A stretch of DNA of 64,000 nt from contig JBBSDP010000014.1 of NCBI GenBank assembly GCA_038240605.1, forward strand, positions 30,972 to 94,971, written 5' to 3'. Below are positions 38,084 through 46,444 of the stretch, one piece after another. The DNA is from JBBSDP01 sp038240605 (GTDB lineage Bacteria; Planctomycetota; Phycisphaerae; Tepidisphaerales; Tepidisphaeraceae). The notes beneath the pieces are model-generated. The model was given only the letters and a program-made list of their open reading frames with translations. It did not search any database and was not told where the DNA came from. The first letter of the stretch is position 1; the number at the start of each line of letters is the position of its first letter. The position numbers and the translations under genes are program-made.

Positions 38084-39619
38084 CTACGCAACCTGATGGG
38101 CAGGCTTGGGCAGGTCATCGTGAATCGTCTGCTGCTTGGGCTGGTCGCCGGCGAAGCTGAAGAGGATCATGTCGTCGTCGATCCGCGCCTGAAGGTGCAC
38201 GGGGCGCTGCCACACCTTGTGGATGTTCTTCAGCGTCTCGACCGCGTATTTGATTTCGATGTCAAGCCCGTTGTGCTTGTGGGCGAGGTACAGCTCGCCA
38301 CGGTTGCAATAGTTCCCATCCGCCACGTAGATGAACGGCTGGCCCATGTTGGTCAACTGGTAGAGTAGCGTCTGCTTGATGCGCACCGGGTCACGGGTCA
38401 CGATGCGGAGCTGGCCGGTGTGCGGATCGCGGCCAAACTGATAGAACTTGTGCTTCTCGATAAATTCAGGGGTCATGAATTCATCGATGAAGTTCACGTC
38501 GTTGTAGACCCGCCGCACCTCGAAGATCTTTTCCCGCCCCAGGCCCAGTCCCTTGTCCCAGCGCTTCTTTTCGCCGAGGTTTGAAGCCTCCTCGTATTCC
38601 TTGCCGAACCGCCCCTTGTTCCAGCGGTCTTCGATGTCGCGGAACAGCTCGATGCCGATCTTGTAGGGGTTGAAGTTTCCCGGCGGCATGTGAACCGTGC
38701 CGCTGTGGTGATCCGCGTAATCTACGATGTCTTTGGCCTCGACGAAGTGGCGCGTCATCAGGGTGGAATGCCAGTAGCTGGCCCACCCCTCGTTCATCAC
38801 CTTGGTCATGGCCTGCGGGGCGTAGTAGTAGCTTTCCTCGCGGACGATCGAGAGACAATCGGCCTGCCAGTCCTCCAGCCGTGCGTGCTCGAGCAGGTAC
38901 ATCAGCACGTCGCGCGTGGGACGGGCCGGCGTTGCATGCCGCATCTTGGCCTTTTCCTCGCGGACGCGTTTCGCTTCCGCCTCCAGCACCTTGGGCGGGT
39001 TGATCCAGCGGTCGAGGTAGTCCTTGCTCTTGAACTTGCTCACCTGCGGCTCCTCGCGCCGGGCCGGCTCGGGCGTGACGTCGTTGGGACCGCGCTTGAG
39101 GAACATGCTGTGCGGGTCGATCAGGTGCTCGATGCTCAGGCAGACGTCCAGCCAGTGCTCAACGGTGTCATACCCGTGCTTTTCGATGTGCTTGCGGACG
39201 TGCGTGGCATGGTTGGCCATCTCGTCCATCATCTTGCGGTTGGTCTGGCTGAACCAAAGGTTGTTCTTGAAGAAGTCACTGTGTCCGTAGACGTGGGCGA
39301 TGACCAGTTTCTGGTCGACCATCGCGTTCGATTCCTGGAGGTAGGCGTAGCACGGGTCGTTGTTGATGACCATCTCGTAGATGCGCCCCAGCCCATAGTG
39401 GTGACGCTTGCGCAACGACTCGTACTCGGAGCCGAAGCGCCAATGGGGATAGCGCTGCGGGAACCCGCCATAAGCGGCGATCTGGTTCATCTGCTCGTAA
39501 TCGCACATCTCGAAGACGACCGGGAAGAAGTCCAGTCCGTAGGTCCGGGCGCGCTCGCGGATCTGCTTCTTGGCGGCGAGCAGTTCCTCGGGAAATGGGG
39601 CGAGCGTATGCGAAGCCAT
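38084..39619 (-). CDS. spoVR: SpoVR family protein
   Basis: 511 aa, the usual full length for SpoVR/YcgB. Characteristic segments: FFPVVFEMCDYEQMNQIAAYGGFPQRYPHW, YAYLQESNAMVDQKLVIAHVYGHSDFFKNN, EGWASYWHSTLMTRHF and HMPPGNFNPYKIGIELFRDIE. It is a soluble protein of uncertain biochemical role, named for spore cortex formation in Bacillus but widespread in non-sporeformers, usually beside the kinase PrkA/YeaG and YeaH. Neither partner is here; instead it follows a 94-aa gene (29 nt) and the EccC-like ATPase. Confidence 0.95.
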   Translation of the reverse strand: MASHTLAPFPEELLAAKKQIRERARTYGLDFFPVVFEMCDYEQMNQIAAYGGFPQRYPHWRFGSEYESLRKRHHYGLGRIYEMVINNDPCYAYLQESNAMVDQKLVIAHVYGHSDFFKNNLWFSQTNRKMMDEMANHATHVRKHIEKHGYDTVEHWLDVCLSIEHLIDPHSMFLKRGPNDVTPEPARREEPQVSKFKSKDYLDRWINPPKVLEAEAKRVREEKAKMRHATPARPTRDVLMYLLEHARLEDWQADCLSIVREESYYYAPQAMTKVMNEGWASYWHSTLMTRHFVEAKDIVDYADHHSGTVHMPPGNFNPYKIGIELFRDIEDRWNKGRFGKEYEEASNLGEKKRWDKGLGLGREKIFEVRRVYNDVNFIDEFMTPEFIEKHKFYQFGRDPHTGQLRIVTRDPVRIKQTLLYQLTNMGQPFIYVADGNYCNRGELYLAHKHNGLDIEIKYAVETLKNIHKVWQRPVHLQARIDDDMILFSFAGDQPKQQTIHDDLPKPAHQVA

Positions 39620-39648
39620 GGACGACGCCTCTTGTTGAAATCTCTAAT

Positions 39649-39933
39649 TCAGTCTTCTGAATTGTGCCCGGGTTCGTCATCCCCGGCGTCGGCGGCGGGC
39701 GGCTCGCAGATAAATTCACCATCAATTCGGACGTAAGACGCGCCTTCGAAGTCACGCAGGCCCGCGATCTTTACGGCGTCGATGGTTCCCTCGACCACGC
39801 CCTTGTCGTCGTCCGTGCTTTCCACTTGCAAGCCCAACACCTGAAGGCGAGCCACCGTCGCCGGAATATCTTCTGCGTGCTCCGACTTGAGCACGACCAC
39901 GACGCTGAGGATCTCGGTCTCCTGGCCTGCCAT
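39649..39933 (-). CDS. Small acidic protein of unknown function
   Basis: 94 aa. The ATG at 39933 is preceded by a near-perfect AAGGAG at 7 nt spacing, so the gene is very likely real. Residues ~7-75 (EILSVVVVLKSEHAEDIPAT, VARLQVLGLQVESTDDDKGV, IAGLRDFEGASYVRIDGEF) alternate strand and helix as in ACT-like or ferredoxin-like folds; the tail is acidic (DAGDDEPGHNSED). Family not recognised. It lies between the WXG/EccC-like locus (43 nt) and spoVR (29 nt) on the same strand and could belong to either. Confidence 0.8.
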   Translation of the reverse strand: MAGQETEILSVVVVLKSEHAEDIPATVARLQVLGLQVESTDDDKGVVEGTIDAVKIAGLRDFEGASYVRIDGEFICEPPAADAGDDEPGHNSED

Positions 39934-39976
39934 CGACAGACTCCTTACATGTGAAGACCTATGCGGGGCACGCGCG

Positions 39977-42900
39977 TTATTTCGCTCGGCCGACGAGGCG
40001 GGCGTGCAACTCGTCCAGCCATCCCTTGTCGGGCAGGGCGTACGGTCGGAATTTTTCGATCGTTCCGAGCTCTTCGCTGTAGGCGAGGGCGCGATTCTGC
40101 CCGAGCTTGTTGGCCGCCGGGCTGTCGATCAGGTTGCTGGAATCCGATGCGCTCATCTGAAAGAGGATGCGGTAGTCGAACTCGCGCATCGCGCCGCGGT
40201 CGAACGTGCGCTCGATCGAGACCGCCGTGTCCACCCACGCGACCACGTGCATCCCATTGGGCGGCCCTTCGCGGATCAGGTCGGCGAAAATCTTGTCCGC
40301 TGCCGGCGGCTTGGGCTCGTCGCCGCTGGATGAGAAGCCGAAGCTCTCCTCCTGCTTGCGCAGCGAGCGGTAGCGCTGAAGGCCATAGATGAAGACGAAG
40401 ATTGCGGGCGGGGCGGCGCCCGCGGAACCATCCTGACGGCGTTTGAGCTCCTCGCCCAGCCCTCCGAGCGCCGCATCGACAGCACGGTATTCCACCAGCT
40501 TCATGTCGTGCGGGAGCGCGTCCTTTAGCCGTGGGAGGACGGTTGCCAGCGGCGAATCGGCGGGGGTGCCGTCGAGCACGACGAACTGCACCGCGGAGGG
40601 CGGAAGCTGGAGCGCCAGCGACTCGATGCTGGCGGCCATCAGCGCCATCGCGCCTTCCTCCTGCTGGCCGATCAGCAGCGAGTTGGCGCCGCTCTGCCGG
40701 CGGTAGGGAATCCCGGTTGGATCCTTGATGGCCACTGGATCGCCCAGCCAGGCGACCGGCGGTGCGTTGCTCGCCGGAGGCCAGTTGGAACCGGCCAGCA
40801 ACTGCATCATCGCGCGGTTCTTGTGGATGTCGGCCGGCGCGTTGCCTTCAAATACCACCGCCTCCGGCCGCCCCATCTTGCCGTTGCCATTCTTCAGGTC
40901 GAGGGCACGGACGCGCTCGAGATAACGGTCGCGTTGCGCGTCGCCGAGCCAGGCGATCTGGAAGGGACTGTTGTTTTCCACCAGCCCGCCAGCATCGTTG
41001 TAAATCGCCTCGCCGGGGCGCGTGAGCAGGCGGGCGGCGGAGTTGTTGTCGCCGAGGATCAACTGCGAGTCGGTGTCTGACAACTGTAGCGCGACGCGAA
41101 CTGCCATCTGGCCGAGCGTGCTGCGCGACAGGCCGCCCGAGCCGCCAATCGTCTGCGACCCCAGCAGCACGTGAATGCCGAACGCACGGCCCTGTCGAAC
41201 CAGCCGGTCGATCAGCAGCGACGCGTCTTGGCTCAGCTTGTCGTCTTCGGAGAAAAATTCCTGGAATTCGTCGACGATCAGCAGCGTTCGAGGCATCTTT
41301 TCGGCGTTGGGCGACTTGCGGTAAGCAGCCAGATCCTGCACCCCGACCTTTCGATAAATGTTGCCGCGTCGGGCCAGTTCCGCATCGAGCCGCTGGAGGA
41401 CGCTAATGCCGAACTCGCGGTCGCTTTCCACCGCGATGACCCGGGCGTGCGGCAGCGCATTGACCGCGTAGGTCTTGAACTCGACGCCCTTCTTGAAGTC
41501 GACCAGGTAAAACTCCACTTCGTCCGGCGAGTACCACATCGCCAGATTGGTCACCATAGCGTGCAGAAGCGTGGATTTGCCCGACCCGGTCTTGCCCGCG
41601 ATCAACGTGTGCTGGGCAACGCCCTTACCGAGCCGCATCATCTGAAGCCGTGTGGCACCCATTCGGCCGATCGGCACGCGCAGCTCGTCGGCGGTGCTCA
41701 TCGACCAGAACTGCTCGGGCTTGGGGGCGATGATGTCGAAGTTTACCTCGACCCGCTTCGACTCCTTGGCCCGGCGGCCCACCTCGTTGAGGATCTTGGT
41801 CAGGAACTCTTCGCTCTCCGGGGGCGGATCCAGGCGGAGCGGGAACCTTCGGAACACGTCGTCCTTCCAGACGAACCGCGGCGGCTGCCCCGACTGACCG
41901 GGCTGCTCCGGCTCCTGCACGAGCGTAACGCTGTGCGCCTCCACGTCATCGAGGTGGGTGCCGGAGGGGAGCGGCACGCGCGTGTCGCGCATCACCAGCG
42001 TGTAAACGCCACAACGCGCCCCGCTGCTCGCGATGCTGCTCAGACGCCGGAACGCATCACCCTGGAAGCCAACCGGGAAATCCGCGACGACGAGGAAGCG
42101 GTACGGCTCGGAGAGTTCGCCGGCCTGCGCGTTGTAGTCGTCGATCGTCTGAAACTCGTTGCGCAGGTATTTCTGGATGACCGTTTCCATGTGCTCGGTG
42201 AGGTCGCCGAGGCGTTTTTCGATCTGCTCGCCATCCGTCCAGATGCGGGTCCCCACCAGGGCTTCATCGTAGTCCGCCAGGTGCATGAACCCGGCGAAGT
42301 TCTGGCCCAGGCCGACGGGATCGAGGATCGTGAAGTGAACGCGTCCCGCCGGCAAGGTCGTCAGCAGCCGCATCATCACCATCTGAAGGGTGCGCATCGC
42401 TTCTTCACGCCCGGTGCGGCCGGCTTCGATCAGGAGCGAGGCGTGCTGGGGAAAGGTGAGCTGGCCGGGAAGGACGAAGCTGTCGGGGAGGGGCAGCGTG
42501 AACTTTCCGTCGCGGCGCACGTCCTCGATAATCTGCGGAAGGCTGACCTGCAGCTCGCCAAAGCGAACGCCGCTCGGGAAGACTTTCGGCGGCGACCACT
42601 TCTCCCACGCTGGATCGTTCCAGTTGGTCGGCGCGGGAGAGCTGGCCAAGCCGTCCCCCGAGGCCGAGCCATTCTGGTTTTCCATCGGAGCCGAGATCCG
42701 CCGCAGGCCATCGGCCCAACGTGCTTCCAGCGTCGCCCGTCCCTCGCTGAATCGCTGCTCGGTTTGTGCGGTCAGGCTGGACAGCCGGGCCTGGTTCTCT
42801 TCCAACTCCTGGCGGCGACGGCCCTCGACGGCATCCAGATCCCCCTTCGCGGCCCCCTCCGCGTGCTGACGGATGCGGCGTCGTTCCTCGTTCAATCGAT

Positions 42901-43975
42901 TACGTCGCTCGGATGTCTGGGCTTCGAGCGCGGCGGTCGCCGAATTGCGCTTCTCCATCGCCTTGGATTTCAGGGGCGCAATCGCCTCCTTGGCCTGTTG
43001 GACCTCGCTCCGTTTCCTTTCCATGGCTTGCTGGTAGAGCCGCTCCTGGGCCTTGGTCGTTTGTTCCAGCTTCAGGGTTGAGGCTTGGCGGGCGGCGGCG
43101 CTCGAGGCGTGAAATGCATGATACGCCGCCTGCACACCATTCTTCGCCGCGATCCACAGGACGACCCCGAGCACCAATCCCAGCACCAGCGCCGCGCCCA
43201 GTCCCACCGCGGCGTAGGCGACTGACGCGCCGCCGATGAACCAGCCCGCGACTGCGCCGATCGCACACAACACCCCGACCGCCAGATAGGGCGTGGCGCC
43301 GACGAAGAGGCCAGGCGCAAACAGCGAACGCAACGCATTGAGGTGCCGTTGGGCGGCATCGCGGTTCTGCGTCACCGCTGCCTCCACGTCTTCGGGCACC
43401 GCCCGCTCCCCGGCATCGGGTGGCGCGGTGGGCGACTGATGGTACTTGACCAGCAGCGCCTTGGCCCGGACGGCCATCTCCTCCAGCTCGTCGATGTTCT
43501 TCTCGTGTTCGTCGCGCGCCTTCTTCAGCTCCGCGCGCACCTGGTTCTGGCTGACCTCGAAGACGCTCTCGGCGAGCCAGACATCGTGGTCGATCTTCGA
43601 CTGAAGCTTTCGGGCGGCGGGCTCGTACTCCGAGTCGATGCGGCGGGCAGCGTTCTCGTGGGCCGTCTCGATGGTCGCGGCGGCCGATTTCAACTTCGCC
43701 TCGACCTGAGAGACCGCCTCAGTGGTCTTCTGCTGGGCCGCCTGGAAGTCCACCTGATAGTGCTGCTGAATCTGGACCGCGGCCTTGTCGGCCTGTTTTT
43801 TCGCGGTCTCCAGTTCCGTTTGCCGCCGGCGATCCAGTTCCGCTTCGGTCGCGGCGCATTCGGTGCATAGCTCGACGAGGTCCTTTAAGGCCGAACGCTG
43901 CTCGTCGCGGCGCGTCGGCTGTTCTTCAGGAGCGGGGATCGGCAGGTTGGGGTCCACGGTTGCGTCGATCGTCAT
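39977..43975 (-). CDS. FtsK/SpoIIIE-EccC-like three-module ATPase with N-terminal coiled coil
   Basis: 1332 aa from ATG 43975 (GGGAACACCTT upstream). Residues ~30-180 are highly charged coiled coil; two transmembrane helices follow (~219-247 and 252-276), then a second coiled coil (~290-425). The C-terminal ~850 residues hold three FtsK-like modules: a degenerate first (EAGRTGREEA ~517-526, VGLGQNFAGF), a canonical second with Walker A GKTGSGKST (794-802) and Walker B LLIVDEFQEF (898-907), and a degenerate third (LLIGQQEEGA ~1100-1109). This layout resembles T7SS EccC/EssC, but with the active site in the middle module. Upstream WXG-like genes support a secretion role. Confidence 0.9.
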   Translation of the reverse strand: MTIDATVDPNLPIPAPEEQPTRRDEQRSALKDLVELCTECAATEAELDRRRQTELETAKKQADKAAVQIQQHYQVDFQAAQQKTTEAVSQVEAKLKSAAATIETAHENAARRIDSEYEPAARKLQSKIDHDVWLAESVFEVSQNQVRAELKKARDEHEKNIDELEEMAVRAKALLVKYHQSPTAPPDAGERAVPEDVEAAVTQNRDAAQRHLNALRSLFAPGLFVGATPYLAVGVLCAIGAVAGWFIGGASVAYAAVGLGAALVLGLVLGVVLWIAAKNGVQAAYHAFHASSAAARQASTLKLEQTTKAQERLYQQAMERKRSEVQQAKEAIAPLKSKAMEKRNSATAALEAQTSERRNRLNEERRRIRQHAEGAAKGDLDAVEGRRRQELEENQARLSSLTAQTEQRFSEGRATLEARWADGLRRISAPMENQNGSASGDGLASSPAPTNWNDPAWEKWSPPKVFPSGVRFGELQVSLPQIIEDVRRDGKFTLPLPDSFVLPGQLTFPQHASLLIEAGRTGREEAMRTLQMVMMRLLTTLPAGRVHFTILDPVGLGQNFAGFMHLADYDEALVGTRIWTDGEQIEKRLGDLTEHMETVIQKYLRNEFQTIDDYNAQAGELSEPYRFLVVADFPVGFQGDAFRRLSSIASSGARCGVYTLVMRDTRVPLPSGTHLDDVEAHSVTLVQEPEQPGQSGQPPRFVWKDDVFRRFPLRLDPPPESEEFLTKILNEVGRRAKESKRVEVNFDIIAPKPEQFWSMSTADELRVPIGRMGATRLQMMRLGKGVAQHTLIAGKTGSGKSTLLHAMVTNLAMWYSPDEVEFYLVDFKKGVEFKTYAVNALPHARVIAVESDREFGISVLQRLDAELARRGNIYRKVGVQDLAAYRKSPNAEKMPRTLLIVDEFQEFFSEDDKLSQDASLLIDRLVRQGRAFGIHVLLGSQTIGGSGGLSRSTLGQMAVRVALQLSDTDSQLILGDNNSAARLLTRPGEAIYNDAGGLVENNSPFQIAWLGDAQRDRYLERVRALDLKNGNGKMGRPEAVVFEGNAPADIHKNRAMMQLLAGSNWPPASNAPPVAWLGDPVAIKDPTGIPYRRQSGANSLLIGQQEEGAMALMAASIESLALQLPPSAVQFVVLDGTPADSPLATVLPRLKDALPHDMKLVEYRAVDAALGGLGEELKRRQDGSAGAAPPAIFVFIYGLQRYRSLRKQEESFGFSSSGDEPKPPAADKIFADLIREGPPNGMHVVAWVDTAVSIERTFDRGAMREFDYRILFQMSASDSSNLIDSPAANKLGQNRALAYSEELGTIEKFRPYALPDKGWLDELHARLVGRAK

Positions 43976-44021
43976 AAGGTGTTCCCAGCAGATTCCAATC
44001 ATTGCCGCGCGAATTGCGCAG

Positions 44022-44237
44022 TCATTCCCCGCAATCGCGCTTCACCGCGGCGATTACCTGGGCCATGTGATCCATGCCGCCGGTGGCGTGGCGGAGATCC
44101 ATTTCCAGAGGGATCAGGAAGCGCTTCTCGAATGCCTTGCTGACCGAGTCGTCCCAGTCTTCGCGTGTTTCAGCCCAGCGGGCCATGAGCTCTTTCATGG
44201 CTTTGGCGAGTTGGCCACGTCCTTCGTAAACGCCCAT
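44022..44237 (-). CDS. Small WXG100-like helical hairpin protein
   Basis: 71 aa. ATG 44237 follows AGGAAG at good spacing. Two helices (about 8-26 and 31-65) flank a turn with Trp28-Asp29-Asp30 followed eight residues later by FEKRF, resembling the WXG turn of ESAT-6-like proteins, with Asp in place of Gly. It lies 46 nt upstream of the EccC-like ATPase. WXG100 assignment is inference from shape and context; it could instead be an adaptor subunit. Confidence 0.7.
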   Translation of the reverse strand: MGVYEGRGQLAKAMKELMARWAETREDWDDSVSKAFEKRFLIPLEMDLRHATGGMDHMAQVIAAVKRDCGE

Positions 44238-44335
44238 GACTTCCTTTCCGTCGATCGCGCCGCGGCGGGAAGCATGTTCCCCGCTGCTTCACGTGCGCGT
44301 CTCGTCATCCAACGCGGTACGCGACACACACAATC

Positions 44336-45451
44336 TCAAGGGACCGCGGTCGCGGGCGGCGACATCGCCGCGGAAACCTGAGCGGCCGGCGCCGCGAGTA
44401 CGGCGGGTTCCGCGGTCTTCCAGAGGTCCCGATCCACAGGATCCAGAAGGGCCGAAACGCCCCCGCCATCGAGCACGATCAGATACCCGGGCGGCAGCAC
44501 CAGCAACTCCTTCAGGTCGGCGCGGGCCGCAAGCAGGTCCGTGAGGCGCAGCGCCGTCAGCGTCGCCGCATCGGTTGACGTCGCGGCGCCGGGCTCGGTG
44601 CTACCGGCGTACCAGCCGCTGTCGCCGGGGAATGAAATCTCAGTGCGGGCGAGGAAGACCCGGTTGGACCTCATCGCACCCTGCGCCAACACCACGCGCG
44701 ACTCAGGATCAAGCGCATCCCGTGGCCCGGGAAGCGATGCAATTCGTTCACGTTCAGACGCGTTCAGCTCGGGCGTCGTCAGCGGCGGCGGCCCGCCCGC
44801 AGGCGCCTCGGCGGCGGTGGACCGAATCGTGCCCGCGGGCACTTGCGCACGGAGCGCCTCCCACCCCTTGTCGGCGGTGAACCCTTCGCTGCGCCCCATC
44901 GACTGTACACCCGCCATGTCGGAGGTGATCAACGGTCCGCCGTCGGCGCCACCGGCGCCCGAGGAGGCCGAGAGTGCGACGTATGCCTCAAGCGTGGTGA
45001 TCAGTTGGCCGAGTGTCGAGGCGGCGAAGGGAACCTCGCTCTGCAACGATGTCGAGAACCGCTGCACCTGCCCCTTGTACATGAGAATTTCCTTGGGGAG
45101 CTTCCGGCTGTATGCCGTGACCGCCTTGGCCTTCTGCTCCCCCTCGGCAAATCGCTTGAGCGCAACGGCCAGGGCCTTTTCCTCGTCAACCGCGGAGGCC
45201 GGCCGGCCATCGGGGCCCTTGAAGAGTTTTTTCATCCGGACGGCTTCTTTGCACCGCGTGACATATTCGGCGCGTTTGCGCAGCTGGGATTGCCAGTAGT
45301 TTGCCTGGTCGCGTTCCAGCCAGCCCATGACGCGGTGCATCTCCCCTTCGGCGTCGACGAGGGCGGTGGAGCAGACTTCAGCAAACTTGATCAGCGCGAT
45401 GCGGAAGGCCTTGAGAGCATCGACGGAATCAACTTTGGCCTGATGCGCCAT
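44336..45451 (-). CDS. Unknown 371-aa protein of the WXG/EccC-like locus
   Basis: The N-terminal ~165 residues are helical (KVDSVDALKAFRIALIKFAE..., ERDQANYWQSQLRKRAEYVTRCK...), with the look of an LXG/WXG-type or substrate-module coiled coil. A low-complexity Ala/Gly/Pro region follows (~165-235), then a C-terminal part with DLKELLVLPPGYLIVLDGGGVSALLDP and a Pro/Ala-rich end. There is no signal peptide or transmembrane helix. It starts 11 nt after the WXG100 gene and precedes the second WXG-like gene by 98 nt. It may be a secreted effector or a structural component; family not recognised. Confidence 0.8.
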   Translation of the reverse strand: MAHQAKVDSVDALKAFRIALIKFAEVCSTALVDAEGEMHRVMGWLERDQANYWQSQLRKRAEYVTRCKEAVRMKKLFKGPDGRPASAVDEEKALAVALKRFAEGEQKAKAVTAYSRKLPKEILMYKGQVQRFSTSLQSEVPFAASTLGQLITTLEAYVALSASSGAGGADGGPLITSDMAGVQSMGRSEGFTADKGWEALRAQVPAGTIRSTAAEAPAGGPPPLTTPELNASERERIASLPGPRDALDPESRVVLAQGAMRSNRVFLARTEISFPGDSGWYAGSTEPGAATSTDAATLTALRLTDLLAARADLKELLVLPPGYLIVLDGGGVSALLDPVDRDLWKTAEPAVLAAPAAQVSAAMSPPATAVP

Positions 45452-45462
45452 GACAACCGATC

Positions 45463-45735
45463 CTATCGCTGTTTGAGGTAATCCTCAATCAAACTCGCCT
45501 TTTTGGCGAGGAAAACCGCGTGGTCGTGCGAGGCGTTCAGGAAGTTGCCGAGCATCTTCACCGTCTGGTCGAAAACCTCGGCAAACTTGCGCTGCTCCTG
45601 GTCGCGCCAGGTGCTCTCCAGCCCACGCATCCGCGCGTTGAGGCCGGCCATCAGGCCCTGAAGATCGTTGTTGAATCGCGCCAGCTCCTGGGAGAACCGC
45701 CGCAGCTCCGCCGGATCGACATTGGCTTTCGACAT
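45463..45735 (-). CDS. WXG100 family (ESAT-6-like) protein
   Basis: 90 aa, the classical size. Two amphipathic helices (about 8-38 and 46-85) are joined by a turn with Trp43-Arg44-Asp45 and then KFAEVF, i.e. a WXG-type hairpin with Asp replacing Gly. WXG100 proteins are small dimeric substrates or chaperones of type VII secretion and usually lie beside an FtsK/EccC ATPase, as here. First gene of the minus-strand locus; no strong Shine-Dalgarno. Confidence 0.85.
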   Translation of the reverse strand: MSKANVDPAELRRFSQELARFNNDLQGLMAGLNARMRGLESTWRDQEQRKFAEVFDQTVKMLGNFLNASHDHAVFLAKKASLIEDYLKQR

Positions 45736-45898
45736 GGCTCACAGAATAACACGCCTTGCCGCAGGCGTCAGCAGTTGTTCGCGGCCCGGCACAGGCCAGG
45801 ACGCCGTTCGCAACGGGCGATGGCATCGGTATGATCGAAAGTGTGCGCCGCATCGGGGACCGATGCGCAAGGGATCAAAAAGAAGGAGGCACGCGCCC

Positions 45899-46150
45899 GT
45901 GAACGCATCCTTAATGCAAGCGTGGTTTCGGCAGCATCGCGATTTGCGAGTCGGACCGGAGATGAGCCAGTACGTGTTGCGCCGCTGGCAGGCCGGGCGC
46001 GCGGCGACGTCGTCGGCTGTGTCGGCGCTTCCGCCGCAGTCGATTACGGTTCTCGGCGCCGAGGCGAGGACCGGACGTCCGGTGCGCGTTGAGATCACGG
46101 CCGACATGATGGCCAGGGCGATCGGAGATTCGTCAAGGCAAGTCACCTGA
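45899..46150 (+). CDS. Possible small basic protein, divergent from the WXG locus
   Basis: 83 aa. GTG 45899 is preceded by AAGGAGG (45883-45889) at 9 nt spacing, and a strong rho-independent terminator follows at 46291. The protein (MQAWFRQHRDLRVGPEMSQYVL..., TGRPVRVEITADMMARAIGD) has a basic first half and no recognised domain. The ribosome binding site and terminator support a real transcript; protein identity is unknown. Confidence 0.5.
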   Translation: MNASLMQAWFRQHRDLRVGPEMSQYVLRRWQAGRAATSSAVSALPPQSITVLGAEARTGRPVRVEITADMMARAIGDSSRQVT

Positions 46151-46290
46151 CTGACGCGAGACGCCCAATCTGCATCAAGGCGAAATGTCATCGCGAGTGT
46201 CCATCGTCCGGCGCGGTTTTTGCCGCATCGCATATTGACGATTTCGCGACGCGCCTTATCTTCAACACAACAACATTTGACTCTCTCGAC

Positions 46291-46333
46291 GGACCGAAGG
46301 CGGGTGGCTCCCCTTCGGTCCGCTCGTTTTTTT
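46291..46333 (+). terminator. Rho-independent terminator
   Basis: A perfect 10-bp stem GGACCGAAGG (46291-46300) / CCTTCGGTCC (46312-46321) with an 11-nt loop is followed by GCTCG and seven T (46327-46333). It would end plus-strand transcription from the 83-aa gene region. The stretch 46151-46290 ahead of it holds no credible gene and could be a 3' UTR or a small RNA. Confidence 0.85.
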
Positions 46334-46431
46334 GATCATTTTATCGGCCGTCCGTCCGGCCGGCTCATGGCGGCGTGAGCCCTCGCCGATCTATGAGAGT
46401 CTGGGCGCTTCCGCCCCAATACGGGCACTCT

Positions 46432-46437
46432 ATAATC
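46432..46437 (+). promoter_or_regulatory. Putative -10 box of the DHH gene (leaderless promoter)
   Basis: A perfect TATAAT ends 7 nt before the ATG at 46445; the -35 region is weak and there is no Shine-Dalgarno, so the transcript probably begins at the start codon. Confidence 0.5.
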
Positions 46438-46444
46438 AGGTCCA

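Noticed and set aside
41171..43081. 636-codon plus-strand frame opposite the EccC-like ATPase
   Set aside because: Shadow of a gene with Walker A/B motifs; no independent coding features.
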